This document shows, one piece after another, positions 1 to 9,656 of a DNA stretch of 64,000 nucleotides. Below the pieces are notes generated by a model that searched no databases, had not been told where the DNA came from, and worked only from the letters and a program-made list of their open reading frames with translations. Made by a program: the position numbers and the translations under genes. This DNA is from Dehalococcoidia bacterium (lineage in GTDB: Bacteria; Chloroflexota; Dehalococcoidia; E44-bin15), in the NCBI GenBank assembly GCA_041649635.1, contig JBAZMV010000001.1, positions 62,001-126,000 on the forward strand, written 5' to 3'. Position 1 is the stretch's first letter. Every line of letters begins with the position of its first letter.

Positions 1-289
1 TCTTTTTTAGCGCGGGATTTATGAACATTACAATGTGATACAGTATATAAGGTCCGGCAATGGCTAAAGCGGAATACAAAACGATTTTAATGTAGGGGCT
101 GATCAATCCCGTCACTTCGATGTAGTAAAGATCAACACCCTGAACAGGTTCCCTGAGTATGGGGATAATATAACGGGCGACAGGTAAAGCGAGGAGAACC
201 CCTATAACTAACGCGATTACGCTTTTTGTCAGACGAATACGGAGTTCGTCAAGGTGAGCCAGCAGTGGTTGCTTGTTACTGTCCTGCAT
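1..289 (-). CDS. tatC: Sec-independent translocase TatC, N-terminal part (cut by window edge)
   Basis: This is the N-terminal 96 residues of TatC, the multi-spanning receptor of the twin-arginine translocase that exports folded proteins. The start codon is the ATG at 289; an in-frame stop lies just upstream. The N-terminus carries the family signature HLDELR at about residues 12-17, followed by a first membrane segment and the extracytoplasmic loop. The rest lies beyond position 1. It follows tatA and a tatB-like gene at the end of the formate dehydrogenase operon, so it probably serves export of the FdnG-FdnH complex. Family assignment is firm; the C-terminal half cannot be checked here. Confidence 0.93.
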   Translation of the reverse strand, partial: MQDSNKQPLLAHLDELRIRLTKSVIALVIGVLLALPVARYIIPILREPVQGVDLYYIEVTGLISPYIKIVLYSALAIAGPYILYHIVMFINPALKK

Positions 290-315
290 CTTCTATGCGA
301 TGTCCTGTCGCATCG

Positions 316-654
316 CTAAGTCTTCTTGTTCGATCCTTCAGCCTGTTCCTGAGCTTTATTCCCGGGCTTCTTGTTGTCATCGATTTTAACGTTCAAATCT
401 TTTTTGATGCTGCTCAGATCGGAATTGAAATCCGATGCTATTTTTCGCAACGGGTTCTCTATCTTCTTATCCTCTTCGATGCCGACTTCCTTGGTCAACT
501 CTGAAGTCAGATCCTGTGAAGCCCTCTTGAGCCGGCGGTAGGCCCTGCCCGCTTTCGCTGCCATTGCCGGAAGATTCCTCGGCCCGACCAGTATCAAGCC
601 GATTAAAAATATCAGCAGAATCTCCCAGAAGCTTATGCCAAAAAAACCATCCAT
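316..654 (-). CDS. tatB: Twin-arginine translocase TatA/TatB-family protein, TatB-like
   Basis: A 112-residue protein with one N-terminal membrane helix (about residues 7-24), then the hinge motif VGPRNLP, a basic amphipathic helix and a charged tail. This is the TatA/B fold. The VGP-x-x-LP hinge is typical of TatB, whereas the neighbouring TatA has FGVGKLP. TatB binds twin-arginine signal peptides together with TatC, which starts 26 bases downstream. It lies in the run fdnGHI-fdhE-tatA-tatB-tatC. TatB versus a second TatA cannot be settled from the sequence alone, because monoderm bacteria often have two TatA-like proteins that share the work. Confidence 0.85.
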   Translation of the reverse strand: MDGFFGISFWEILLIFLIGLILVGPRNLPAMAAKAGRAYRRLKRASQDLTSELTKEVGIEEDKKIENPLRKIASDFNSDLSSIKKDLNVKIDDNKKPGNKAQEQAEGSNKKT

Positions 655-714
655 ACAACTATTCGCTTAACCCGTGACATAGGCAAGATGTGCTTTACAG
701 AGGATACCTAAAAG

Positions 715-975
715 CTAGCTTGATTTTGAATCGGATGCGTCCTTGCTTTCAACGTCTTTGGCAGTCTCTTTTTTAGCGTCCGATTTCCCCTCATCAACGT
801 CCTCTCCCGCAGCCGATTTCTTAAAGTTGCGGATGCCTTTGCCCATCGCGCCCATAGCCTGCGGCAGCTTGCCCACGCCGAAGACTATCAATACGATAGC
901 CAGGATGATCAATATCTCCGGCGCACCCCATGAACCAGCGAAAATTGCAAATGGTAACGTAATCATAGCCGCCAT
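715..975 (-). CDS. tatA: Sec-independent translocase TatA
   Basis: An 86-residue TatA. It has a short N-terminal membrane helix (about residues 15-33), the canonical FGVGKLPQ hinge, an amphipathic helix and an acidic and lysine-rich tail. TatA oligomerises to form the export pore. The start at 975 is supported by an AGGAGG ribosome-binding site about 9 bases upstream on the minus strand. The gene begins 13 bases after fdhE ends, which argues for co-transcription with the formate dehydrogenase genes whose alpha subunit carries a twin-arginine signal. Confidence 0.92.
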   Translation of the reverse strand: MAAMITLPFAIFAGSWGAPEILIILAIVLIVFGVGKLPQAMGAMGKGIRNFKKSAAGEDVDEGKSDAKKETAKDVESKDASDSKSS

Positions 976-988
976 AAAATATTACCTC

Positions 989-1828
989 CTAAGGAGTTTC
1001 CTCTCCTTGACTGCTAGTATTTTCTGTATAAGTGCCAGATTTATAACCTCTCTCGCAGGCCTGCCTGTCCAGATCTAGAGTATTTATCCACTCCAGCGGC
1101 ATCGCGACATCTTTGCTAACTTTCCTCAGATCGACGGCTTTTAAATATCTCTTGCACTTCTCACACACATAAACCCTGTAGCGCCCATCTAAATCTGCAA
1201 AGAAAGAAAGCTCCTTCTGTTCCGCATTACCGCAAAACGGGCACTCCATCCTCTGAAAAAGCCATTCCGCGTCGCACCGGGGGCAGCAAAGCCACCTCGC
1301 GCCGTTCTCCGGTTCTAGATAGGCGAAATTAGGCGTCCCTCCGCATACCGGACAATACCTCCGCCGCCACTTCTCCTGACTAATCTGTGGCAATAACTCC
1401 TCCGCCCACCTCGCCAAGAACGGCTTAATTGCGGAATGAATTGCCACGGTTAAGATATCTTCATCCATTCCATCGTGCGGAAAAGACTGTTTATTATACC
1501 ACGATTCAATTGCCTGCCTCAACTGAAAGGCGCTCTCGGCATCTATTGACGAAGAATATTCTCCTATTATCTCAAGAGCACGTTTGAATAAGTCGTCGAC
1601 CTTGTCCCAATCCAGGTGCAGCTCATCGAATTTAAGCGCTATAATGCCAAGACCCACCCTCTCATCGATTTCCTCTTGAGACGGGCGGGCCTCTTTTATC
1701 TCTATATCTGACCTTGCTTCGTACTGCAGGCGGGTCAGCTTAACATATAGTTCGATAGACTCGGGAAGAGAAGTTTTTCCCAGTTCCTCCAGCTTTTTAA
1801 GCACTTTCCCATAACTTCCACTACCCAT
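989..1828 (-). CDS. fdhE: Formate dehydrogenase maturation protein FdhE
   Basis: A 279-residue FdhE-family protein, close to usual length. The C-terminal half carries four CxxC pairs at about residues 160-240 (CPVCG, CCPRC, CPFCG, CEKC), the rubredoxin-like metal-binding knuckles of the family. FdhE is a cytoplasmic factor needed for activation of respiratory formate dehydrogenases before Tat export. It sits directly after the gamma subunit gene and before tatA, which matches this role. Family assignment is secure; its precise chemistry is not visible here. Confidence 0.93.
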   Translation of the reverse strand: MGSGSYGKVLKKLEELGKTSLPESIELYVKLTRLQYEARSDIEIKEARPSQEEIDERVGLGIIALKFDELHLDWDKVDDLFKRALEIIGEYSSSIDAESAFQLRQAIESWYNKQSFPHDGMDEDILTVAIHSAIKPFLARWAEELLPQISQEKWRRRYCPVCGGTPNFAYLEPENGARWLCCPRCDAEWLFQRMECPFCGNAEQKELSFFADLDGRYRVYVCEKCKRYLKAVDLRKVSKDVAMPLEWINTLDLDRQACERGYKSGTYTENTSSQGEETP

Positions 1829-1848
1829 TACGTTTGCACACTACAGTC

Positions 1849-2586
1849 TTACTTCCCTTTACCAGATTCCTTGTTATGTTTCATCAACTCATCATACCAT
1901 TTCTTATGATGAGACTCGGCGTAGTGAGCGGGCACTGTACCGTCCACCATAGACCAGAATATACCCTTCATCTTTGGATGCAATACTGACAGGTACACAT
2001 GGATAAAAGCGAAAGTAAACAGCGCGGCCATGCCTATTGAATGGAACGTGCTGGCCCACAGGAACACGCCGGGAGTTATGATCTCCTTGAAGAACCACAT
2101 CAGCGCCCCTGTAATAACCATGACCGAACCGCATGCCAGAACCACCAGCCACCACAGCTTCTGTCCGGTGTTCATGTGCTCCTGAGGCGGCATTTTATCT
2201 TCTTTACCGAAGAAGTAATACGCGGGCGCCGCCATGGCCCACTTTATATCGGCGGTGCCCCACTTGAAAGCGAACTTAATCCCTTCTATGGAAGATTTCG
2301 GGTTGCGCAGGAAATAAACGGCGGCCCAGCCGCAAACGACCACTGCCGCTATTCTGTGAAACAGTCCGCTTATTCCTCCAACGGCGCCTCCACCGAACTG
2401 AGGCACAAAGAAGAACAAGCCGGTTATGAACAGGATAACCCACGTTACAGCGGTTACCCAGTGCAGCCACCTCTCCTGTTTGGTATACCTCTGCACAACC
2501 TTCTCTCCGGGAACAGGCCTGTGTCCGAAAAAACCCTCCAAAGCGGAGTGAGAACGCTCTTTGGATTTAGCACTGGAAGTCGCCAT
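1849..2586 (-). CDS. fdnI: Formate dehydrogenase cytochrome b556 (gamma) subunit
   Basis: A 245-residue integral membrane protein of the FdnI/FdoI di-haem cytochrome b family. It has four predicted membrane segments and conserved histidines in QERWLHW near the N-terminus, in the second helix (LFHRI), and in the last helices (FHSIGM, FIHVYLSVLHP). It would pass electrons from the Fe-S subunit to the quinone pool. It ends with a soluble charged tail. It starts one base after fdnH stops, so the two are translationally linked. The quinone used cannot be read from the sequence. Confidence 0.92.
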   Translation of the reverse strand: MATSSAKSKERSHSALEGFFGHRPVPGEKVVQRYTKQERWLHWVTAVTWVILFITGLFFFVPQFGGGAVGGISGLFHRIAAVVVCGWAAVYFLRNPKSSIEGIKFAFKWGTADIKWAMAAPAYYFFGKEDKMPPQEHMNTGQKLWWLVVLACGSVMVITGALMWFFKEIITPGVFLWASTFHSIGMAALFTFAFIHVYLSVLHPKMKGIFWSMVDGTVPAHYAESHHKKWYDELMKHNKESGKGK

Positions 2587-2587
2587 A

Positions 2588-3379
2588 TTATTCCCCCTCG
2601 CTCTTAATCTTTATCTTCCGCTGGGCGATAATGTAGTTCAGCCCGAGACCGAGCACGGCTATGCCGGCCAGCCCCCAGCCGACCGGCTGCACAATATCTT
2701 TCCAGACCGTAGTAGCGATAGGCACCTTGGGATTCCCAGGTAGACCATAGACCTCAGGCGAGTCCTCAAGCACATACAACACATGCAGTCCGCCCAACTG
2801 AGTATCGCCGTAGATATTGGCTTTAGGGTTACCAGCCTTAAGCACGTTAACCCTGGCCTGAGCGGCGGCGAGTATATCCGAGCGTTCGCCGAAGGTAAGC
2901 GCGCCGGTGGGACAGCTTTTCACGCAAGCGGGTTTCTCTTCATTGGTCACACGATCCTGGCACAGGGTACACTTATTTGCATGCCTTATGCCGGTGACGG
3001 CGCCGCTGCTGGAACGGGGGACATCGAAAGGACAGGCCTCTACGCAGTAACCGCAGCCGCTGCACTTCGATTTATCGTACGCCACGAAACCCATCTCGTG
3101 ATGATACAGTGCTTTTGTAGGACACACATCAACGCAGGCGGATTCGGTACAGTGCATACAGCTGCGTCTGCCGAACAGCCAGCGAATATCGGGATACGTG
3201 CCCTGTTCGATGAACTTTATCTTCAGCCATGTATTGGCGGACAGATCGGGAGGATTCTCATAGGTTCCCCGATTAGTCGTGACATCGCCGCTGAGATCGT
3301 TCCACTGCTTGCAGGCGACCTGACAGCCGCGGCAGGCAGTACATTTACTCGCATCGTATAGAATCGCTAATTCTGACAT
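2588..3379 (-). CDS. fdnH: Formate dehydrogenase iron-sulfur (beta) subunit
   Basis: A 263-residue ferredoxin-like subunit with four [4Fe-4S] cysteine clusters. The visible signatures are CTACRGCQVACKQW near residue 15, CMHCTESACVDVCP near 95, CSGCGYCVEACP near 125 and CTLCQD with CVKSCP near 160. A single C-terminal membrane helix (about residues 230-250) should anchor it next to FdnI, as in E. coli FdnH. It lacks its own twin-arginine signal, consistent with hitchhiker export together with FdnG. It sits 19 bases after fdnG. Confidence 0.95.
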   Translation of the reverse strand: MSELAILYDASKCTACRGCQVACKQWNDLSGDVTTNRGTYENPPDLSANTWLKIKFIEQGTYPDIRWLFGRRSCMHCTESACVDVCPTKALYHHEMGFVAYDKSKCSGCGYCVEACPFDVPRSSSGAVTGIRHANKCTLCQDRVTNEEKPACVKSCPTGALTFGERSDILAAAQARVNVLKAGNPKANIYGDTQLGGLHVLYVLEDSPEVYGLPGNPKVPIATTVWKDIVQPVGWGLAGIAVLGLGLNYIIAQRKIKIKSEGE

Positions 3380-3398
3380 GTTTCTCCTTCCGCTTCAT

Positions 3399-6300
3399 CT
3401 ATACCTTTGTAATATCGCACAAGAAGGTCTTATATTCAGGTATCGTAGTATTCGCATCACCCACGTGCGGGGTCAGAATATTACCGCTGCTGTGGAAAGC
3501 GCTCGACCGGCCCATGAACCCCCAGTGCCATGGTACGCCCACATGGTCCACAGTCTTTCCCCCTATAGTCATTCGTTGCATTCGATTGGTGACGATGGCA
3601 ACTGCATTCACGAATCCGCGAGCCGTGGATACCTTCACCTTATCGCCGTTCTCGATACCTTTATCAGCCGCCAGCTCCGGCCCTATCTCGGCAAACACCT
3701 CGGGTTGAAGCTCTGCCAGCCACGGATGGTTGCGTGTCATCTGACCCGCCTGCCAGTGCTCCGCCACCCTGTATGTCATGCCAACATACGGGAACTCATC
3801 CGCCGACCCCTTCTTGTTCCATCCTTCCAGACTGCCTATATAACAGCAGGGATCGTTGAATCCGGGAGTGCCCTTGCCATCAGCATTAGCGTTTGCTACA
3901 CCTGTAACCAGATTCTCATCCAGCGGGCTCTCCCACGGCTCGTAAGCTACAGGGAACGGCCCTTCGGCCATGCCGGCCGGTCCCCACAGATGCGCCACGC
4001 CCTCCGGCTGCATGATGAAAGGCAGGTACTTCTCTCCGGTTGCGGCCTCGTTGATGGCGGCCCATCCGCCATCGGGTATGTCTCCCAGCCATGCGCCGCT
4101 TGAGCGCTGGATCACCGGGTGTTCACTGTCGAACGGCTGACCGTCGAAGTCCACCGACGCCCGGTTATAAATTATGCGCCTGTTTATCGGCCAGCACCAG
4201 GTCCAGCCTGAATACAAACCGATCTGGTTAAGGCTGTTATCCACAGGATTGCGATCTTTAGCCTTGTTTCGCCCATCGGCAACATTGAACATGCCGGAGT
4301 ACAGCCAGTTGCCGCAATAGGTGGAGCCGTCGCTCTTAAGCGCCGTGAAATTCGTTACCAGCGACCCATCGGCCACATTGCATCCGTTAAGCTCCTCGGC
4401 CACCTTGTTGGGGTCGGCCTCGTGCTCATACTCGCCCGAGGTGCGATAATTCCAGTAAAGCTTATTTATCGGTTCCGCCTGCACGCTGTTATCGCCGGCG
4501 TATTTCTCTTTCAACTTAAGAACCAGCTCGTCGATAATCGCCATGTCCGGCTTGGCCTCTCCTATAGGATCGACCGCCTTGTAGCGCCACTGGGCCCATC
4601 GACCGCTGTTCGATATGCTGCCCTGCTTCTCGTAAGAGGCCGCGGCCGGGAGAAGGAAGACCTCTGTCTTGATTGCGCTGGAATCGACCCGCTTGGTCTC
4701 ATCGGAAGATTCGGGGTCGGGCCTCTTCCAGAAAGCCGCCGTCTCCGTCTCGAACAGGTCGGCCACCATCAGCCATTCCAGGCTGTCCAGCGCATGACGC
4801 TCGCCTTGCGAATCGGGTCCGCCTACTGCCGGATTCTGCCCCCAGACCATCATCCCTTTGATAGTCCCGTTGGCTATTGATTCAAAGGTGCCGATGTGTG
4901 TATAGTCATGCCCTGAAGTTACCTTGGGAAGATAGTTGAAACCAAAATCATTATCCGCGGTGGCATTATCCATATACCAGGCCTTGAGCAGGCTGACCAT
5001 GTATTTCTTGTAGTTCTGCGCCTCATCGCTCAGCCACCACCAGCTGGCGCTCTTGTCGCCGTGCAGCCCGACGGGGGTGACCGGCTGCTTACCCGCTTTT
5101 GCCGTCGCTATGTAGTCGGCCAGGCTCTGCTGCTTATGGTTTACCACCGATAGATACCCAGGCAGGATATGCGAGAGCAGACACATATCGGTGGAACCCT
5201 GCACGTTGGACGTGCCGCGCAGAGCATTGATGCCGCCGCCGGCGATGCCGATGTTAGCCAGCAGAAGCTGCAGAATGGCATAACCCCTGATATTCTGCGT
5301 ACCGTAGGTATGCTGGGTTGTTCCCATGGCATACATTATCGTGCCGGACTTGCCGGGCGCGCCCGAAGCCGCGTATTCCTCGCATACCTCAAGGAACTTA
5401 CCCTGAGGGCAACCTGTTACTTCCTCGACCTTCTCCGGCGTGAAATCCTCGTAGTTCTCCCACAAACGCCTCAGCACCGAATTCGCGTTTAGATCGCTCC
5501 ACTGCGTCCATGAGTTACCAACGATCGCCGCGTCAACATTAGGATTGGTGGTATTTGCATATTTCCACTTCGCCTTATCATAGGCCCCCAGCTTGCTGGG
5601 CGCGGCGTTTGTGTTCTCAGTGAAACCGACGAACAGACCGGGATGCGCGGAATCCTTCCAACTCTCAAAACCGTCATTTATTATCAGCGCGGCATTCGTA
5701 TATTCCGCTACATATGTCATATTGTATTTCGCAGCCCTCTCCGCCGAGCTTAAAGATTGCATATCGTTCAGGATATACCTGATCATACCGCCGATGAAGG
5801 TAATGTCTGTTCCCGATCTCATCGGGGCGTAGAGGTCAGCCTTTGACGACGTGCGTGTGAAGCGCGGGTCGACGCTGATGAGCTTGCCGCCGCGCTCTTG
5901 CGCAGCGGTTACCCATTTGAAGGATATGGGGTGATTCTCCGCTGCGTTTGAACCGATGATCATTATGCGATCCGCATTTCTGATATCGATCCAGTGGTTG
6001 GTCATTGCTCCCCTTCCGAACGACTCTCCCAGAGCCGCTACAGTAGCGGAGTGTCAGATGCGTGCGCAGTGTTCAAGATAGACAATGCCCAAGGCGCGGG
6101 CCATCTTAGAGAGAAGATAGCACTCCTCATTATCCAGTTCACCGCCGCCGAAGTTGCAGATCGCATCGGTGCGATTTACGTTATATGTGGTGCCGCCCAC
6201 ATCTATCGTCGAGAGCCAGTTCGCATCCCTGGTCGTCTTCACCCGCTCGGCGATCGTATCTATAGCCCAATCCCAGTCCACCTCCTGCCATTCGCTGGCA

Positions 6301-6641
6301 TAAGGAGCGCGGTAAAGAGGCTTGGTCAACCGATTAGGATTATCCTTGCCGTCGACCATCCTCATCTGGGCCAGGGCCTGCCCCTTGGCACATAAGGAAC
6401 CCTGATTAATCGGATGGTCCGGGTCGCCCTCAATGTTGACCAGCTTGCCGTTCTCTGTCGCTGCAACCGCGCCGCAACCGACGCCGCAGTAGCAGCATAT
6501 AGTGGTTGTCTCACCGATTTGCTTGTGCAGCGGAATCGGAGATGAAGACAGCTCCTGCTTCCAGTTTCCCCCTTTTAACAAAACAAATCCGGCTGTACTG
6601 GCGCCGGACAATTTGAGGAAACCTCTTCGAGTCAGTTCCAT
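3399..6641 (-). CDS. fdnG: Selenocysteine-containing, Tat-exported formate dehydrogenase catalytic (alpha) subunit
   Basis: A 1080-residue molybdopterin (Mo or W) formate dehydrogenase, if the TGA at 6054-6056 is read as Sec (residue 196). The two open stretches join smoothly: ...EHCARI-U-HSATVAALG...FGRGAMTNHW, which is the conserved active-site environment of FdnG-type enzymes. The N-terminus has a twin-arginine signal (TRRGFLK, residues 4-10) and a [4Fe-4S] site with C49/C50, C52 and C56. It oxidises formate to CO2 outside the membrane and passes electrons to FdnH. selA, selB, selD and tRNA-Sec nearby support Sec decoding. An annotator ignoring recoding would split this into two genes. Confidence 0.95.
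6022..6056 (-). promoter_or_regulatory. UGA Sec codon with candidate bacterial SECIS hairpin in fdnG
   Basis: The UGA occupies 6054-6056. On the minus strand the next 34 bases can form a five-pair hairpin GGCTC-TGGGA-GAGTC (6036-6022) whose loop lies about 25 bases from the UGA, roughly where bacterial SECIS loops sit. A competing hairpin, CCGCTAC/GTAGCGG (6049-6035), is stronger but has almost no loop. The UGA assignment is firm; which hairpin SelB recognises is inference. Confidence 0.55.
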
Positions 6642-6971
6642 CAGTTACCTCCCGATATTGTTTCAGATATGCTAGATACTAAAACCTACCACTCTCCTTT
6701 CCAAACACGGGAGGCCTGAAAATTTCTTTTCAAACCCTGGAGGCTTTCGCCTGTCGGCTGCTAACCATATCTACATTGATTGATTTAAGACTTAGGTTGA
6801 CCAGCTCGAAGAGTACTCTTGCACTATAATCTTAATCGATATTAAACTTGCTTGTTAAATTTTAAGGCACTAAAGAATCTATTATCTACTATCCTTTGTG
6901 AAAATTGTAACATACCCTAGCTAGCGACGTGTCAATACCTGTCAGCGTTTAACGCTAATAATACACACCTT
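6642..6971 (-). promoter_or_regulatory. Intergenic region upstream of fdnG with possible promoter
   Basis: This AT-rich 330-base gap separates selA from fdnG, both on the minus strand. On the minus strand there is a perfect TTGACA at 6930-6935 and a TATGTT at 6909-6914, but the spacing of 15 is short. I see no clear terminator for selA and no open frame. A fdn operon promoter here is plausible from position only. Confidence 0.35.
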
Positions 6972-8333
6972 TCACCTATTAATTATGCTCGACAGCCGAC
7001 TTAACAACAGTTCATCCTCCTCGGTGAAAACCGTCCGGGGATCAAGCAGAAAATAGTCCTCTTCAATACGGCCGATGACGGAAGGGCTGCCTTTACGAAG
7101 CTCCTCGGCCAGCTTCTGCGCTCCACCACTGCATTCGATTCTGACCAGCCGCGTTGGCAGGGTGCCACCCGGTAAGCTGCCGCCGCCGACCATGGATCGT
7201 CCGTCAACAACCGAAGCCGCCTTGCCGATAGCCCTGCACCATCGCCGCGCCCGCTTATCGATATCGTCAACCGGCATCGATATCATGCACCATACCGGTA
7301 TCTTCTCCTCAGCCTCGCCTTTGATATAGTGAAGCAGCGTCGCTGACAATCCTGCCAGCCTTACTTTATCGATTCGCGTCGCCCGGGCTAGCGGGTGCTT
7401 GCTCAGCTTAGCGATTAGTTCCTTACATCCAACGATGATTCCGGCCTGCGGCCCGCCCAGCAGCTTATCTCCGGAGAACATAACCAGGTCGACTCCGGCT
7501 TTAACGCTATCCTGAACCATAGGCTCGTATTCCAACCCGAACCTTGTCGTATCGATGAGGCACCCGCTGCCTATATCGTCGAGCACGGGGATGCCGCGGC
7601 GTTTCCCCAATTCGACCAGTTCTCCTACTTCCACCGATTCGGTAAAACCGACTACCTTGAAATTGCTGGAGTGCACCCTGAGCAGGGCGGCAGTGCGCGG
7701 CGTTATCGCCTCCTCGTAATCCGAGATATACGTGCGGTTAGTGGTGCCGACCTCAACAAGCTTTGCGCCGCTCTGCCGCATCACGTCCGGCACGCGGAAC
7801 CCGCCGCCGATCTCCACCGCATGCCCGCGGGAAACGATGACTTCCTTTCGTTTAGCGATGGCGCTCAAAGCAAGGAGCACGGCCGACGCGTTATTGTTCA
7901 CGACCAGTGCCGCCTCCGCGCCCGTCAAACGGCAGAGCAGCGACTCGATATGCACCTGCCGCGAGCCGCGCTTGCCGCTGTCCAGATCGATCTCTAAGTT
8001 TACATAACTTATGGAGCATTCCCCCATAACCTCTACCGTTTCTTTACTCAGAGGCGCCCTGCCGATATTCGTATGGATTATGACGCCTGTAGCATTGATA
8101 ACGGGGCGTATGCTTAAGCTTCCGAGGGAAGAGACTCGATCGCAGACCGAGCCGACGACATCATCGAAAGATGGAGCGGAACCGCCGTCCTTCAATCGCA
8201 TGCGAGCCTCGTTTAGACACTCGCGGGCGATCTGCAATACGGTAGGGCGGGAATACGTCTTCTCGCAGCGCACGACGCGCGCATCTGAGAGAATCTTATC
8301 GACGCTGGGGAGACTGCGGAACTCTTTTTTCAT
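6972..8333 (-). CDS. selA: L-seryl-tRNA(Sec) selenium transferase
   Basis: A 453-residue SelA, standard length. It converts Ser-tRNA(Sec) to Sec-tRNA(Sec) using selenophosphate in a PLP-dependent reaction. The PLP lysine is K290 in FSGDKLLGGPQAG; the family motif INATGVIIHTNIGRAPLS is at about residues 79-97. It lies upstream of the Sec-containing fdnG and divergent from the yedE-selD-selB run, so the Sec machinery is split across two transcription directions around position 8.4 kb. Confidence 0.96.
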   Translation of the reverse strand: MKKEFRSLPSVDKILSDARVVRCEKTYSRPTVLQIARECLNEARMRLKDGGSAPSFDDVVGSVCDRVSSLGSLSIRPVINATGVIIHTNIGRAPLSKETVEVMGECSISYVNLEIDLDSGKRGSRQVHIESLLCRLTGAEAALVVNNNASAVLLALSAIAKRKEVIVSRGHAVEIGGGFRVPDVMRQSGAKLVEVGTTNRTYISDYEEAITPRTAALLRVHSSNFKVVGFTESVEVGELVELGKRRGIPVLDDIGSGCLIDTTRFGLEYEPMVQDSVKAGVDLVMFSGDKLLGGPQAGIIVGCKELIAKLSKHPLARATRIDKVRLAGLSATLLHYIKGEAEEKIPVWCMISMPVDDIDKRARRWCRAIGKAASVVDGRSMVGGGSLPGGTLPTRLVRIECSGGAQKLAEELRKGSPSVIGRIEEDYFLLDPRTVFTEEDELLLSRLSSIINR

Positions 8334-8552
8334 ATTACTTAGTTCGCAAGCAATTTAGCATACCGCTCACAGACTGTCAAACGGGTTTCCTTGACATCCC
8401 TGCCTTATAACACCTACAATTCTTTCGGAAAACATTAATTAGTTATGACGGAGAGGGGGTGATATCGATGTACCATCGCAAAACGTGAGCCTTCAATCGA
8501 CCGGGGGCGTGGCTCCCGCATTATCTGAAATCAAAATTCGAAGGAGGATGTT

Positions 8553-9644
8553 GTGACTCGTGTGACACGAATCATGACGCCGGGTATGTTGATATTCACC
8601 TTAGCTCTGATAATCGGCATACTGGCGGCGTTTCTTGTGAAGTGGGGCAACCCGCAGAACATGGGCATATGTGTAGGCTGCTTCCTGAGGGACACCACAG
8701 GAGCTTTAGGCCTGCACCGGGCTGCGGTAGTCCAGTACATGCGACCTGAGATAATCGGGTTCGTTCTCGGCAGCTTCGGCGCCGCATACGCTTTCAAGGA
8801 ATTTCGGGCCAGAGGGGGATCAACCCCGCTGGTCCGTTTCTTTTTGGGCATGTTCGTTATGATCGGCATCCTTGTCTTTCTGGGATGCCCGGTCAGGGCT
8901 TTATTACGCCTTGCCGGCGGCGACCTTACTGCGATTGCCGCGCTGGCCGGCGTGGCCTTTGGCGCCCTGATAGGCGTTTTCCTGCTTAAGAAAGGCTTCT
9001 CGCTGGGCCGATCTCACTCCATGCCGGCGGCATCGGGCTGGGTCATGCCCGTAGTTATGATCGGCCTGCTTATCATGGCTATAGTTAAACCGAGCTTTAT
9101 GTTCGCCAGCGAATCAGGCCCGGGTTCTCAATACGCACCCATAATCACGGCACTGGCGGTCGGTCTATTCGTAGGTATAGCCGCGCAAAGGACAAGGATG
9201 TGCTTCGTCGGCGGCTGGCGCGACCTTTTCCTGGTACGCGATACATACCTGTTCAAAGGCATAGCAGGTCTGTTCATAGGAGCCCTTCTGGTAAACCTTA
9301 TACTTACCTACGGATTCGATGAAAGTCTGTTCAAGCTCGGCTTTGAAGGCCAGCCGGTGGCACACACCAACCACCTGTGGAACTTCTTCGGCATGACGCT
9401 GGTGGGCCTCGGTGCTACACAGCTCGGCGGCTGCCCGCTGCGACAGCTTGTGCTCAGCGGCGAGGGCGATACTGATGCCGGCATCACCGTGCTCGGCCTG
9501 ATAGCCGGAGCGGCCGTAGGCCATAACTTCGGTCTGGCAAGCTCCGCGGCAGGGCCTTCGGCATCCGGACCGTGGGTAGTTGTCGTGGGATTGGTGATAT
9601 GCATCGCCTCCGGATTCCTGTTCCGGGATAGAGTGAAAGCATAA
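8553..9644 (+). CDS. yedE: YedE-type membrane protein, probable selenium (or sulfur) compound transporter
   Basis: A 363-residue polytopic protein of the YeeE/YedE family. It has about ten hydrophobic segments and the family's conserved cysteines in GICVGCFLRD, LGCPVRALLRL, RMCFVGGWRDL and LGGCPLRQL. The start is the GTG at 8553, preceded by AAGGAGG; an ATG a few bases upstream hits a stop at once. YeeE relatives import thiosulfate, and YedE is a recurrent neighbour of selenium-trait genes. Here it heads a run that ends in selD and selB, so import of a selenium species is the best guess, not proven. Confidence 0.88.
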   Translation: MTRVTRIMTPGMLIFTLALIIGILAAFLVKWGNPQNMGICVGCFLRDTTGALGLHRAAVVQYMRPEIIGFVLGSFGAAYAFKEFRARGGSTPLVRFFLGMFVMIGILVFLGCPVRALLRLAGGDLTAIAALAGVAFGALIGVFLLKKGFSLGRSHSMPAASGWVMPVVMIGLLIMAIVKPSFMFASESGPGSQYAPIITALAVGLFVGIAAQRTRMCFVGGWRDLFLVRDTYLFKGIAGLFIGALLVNLILTYGFDESLFKLGFEGQPVAHTNHLWNFFGMTLVGLGATQLGGCPLRQLVLSGEGDTDAGITVLGLIAGAAVGHNFGLASSAAGPSASGPWVVVVGLVICIASGFLFRDRVKA

Positions 9645-9656
9645 AGGGAGATAGAT

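Noticed and set aside
6005..6056. Frameshift or nonsense break splitting fdnG into two genes
   Set aside because: The frame continues in phase through one UGA at the conserved Sec site, and a full Sec machinery is present.
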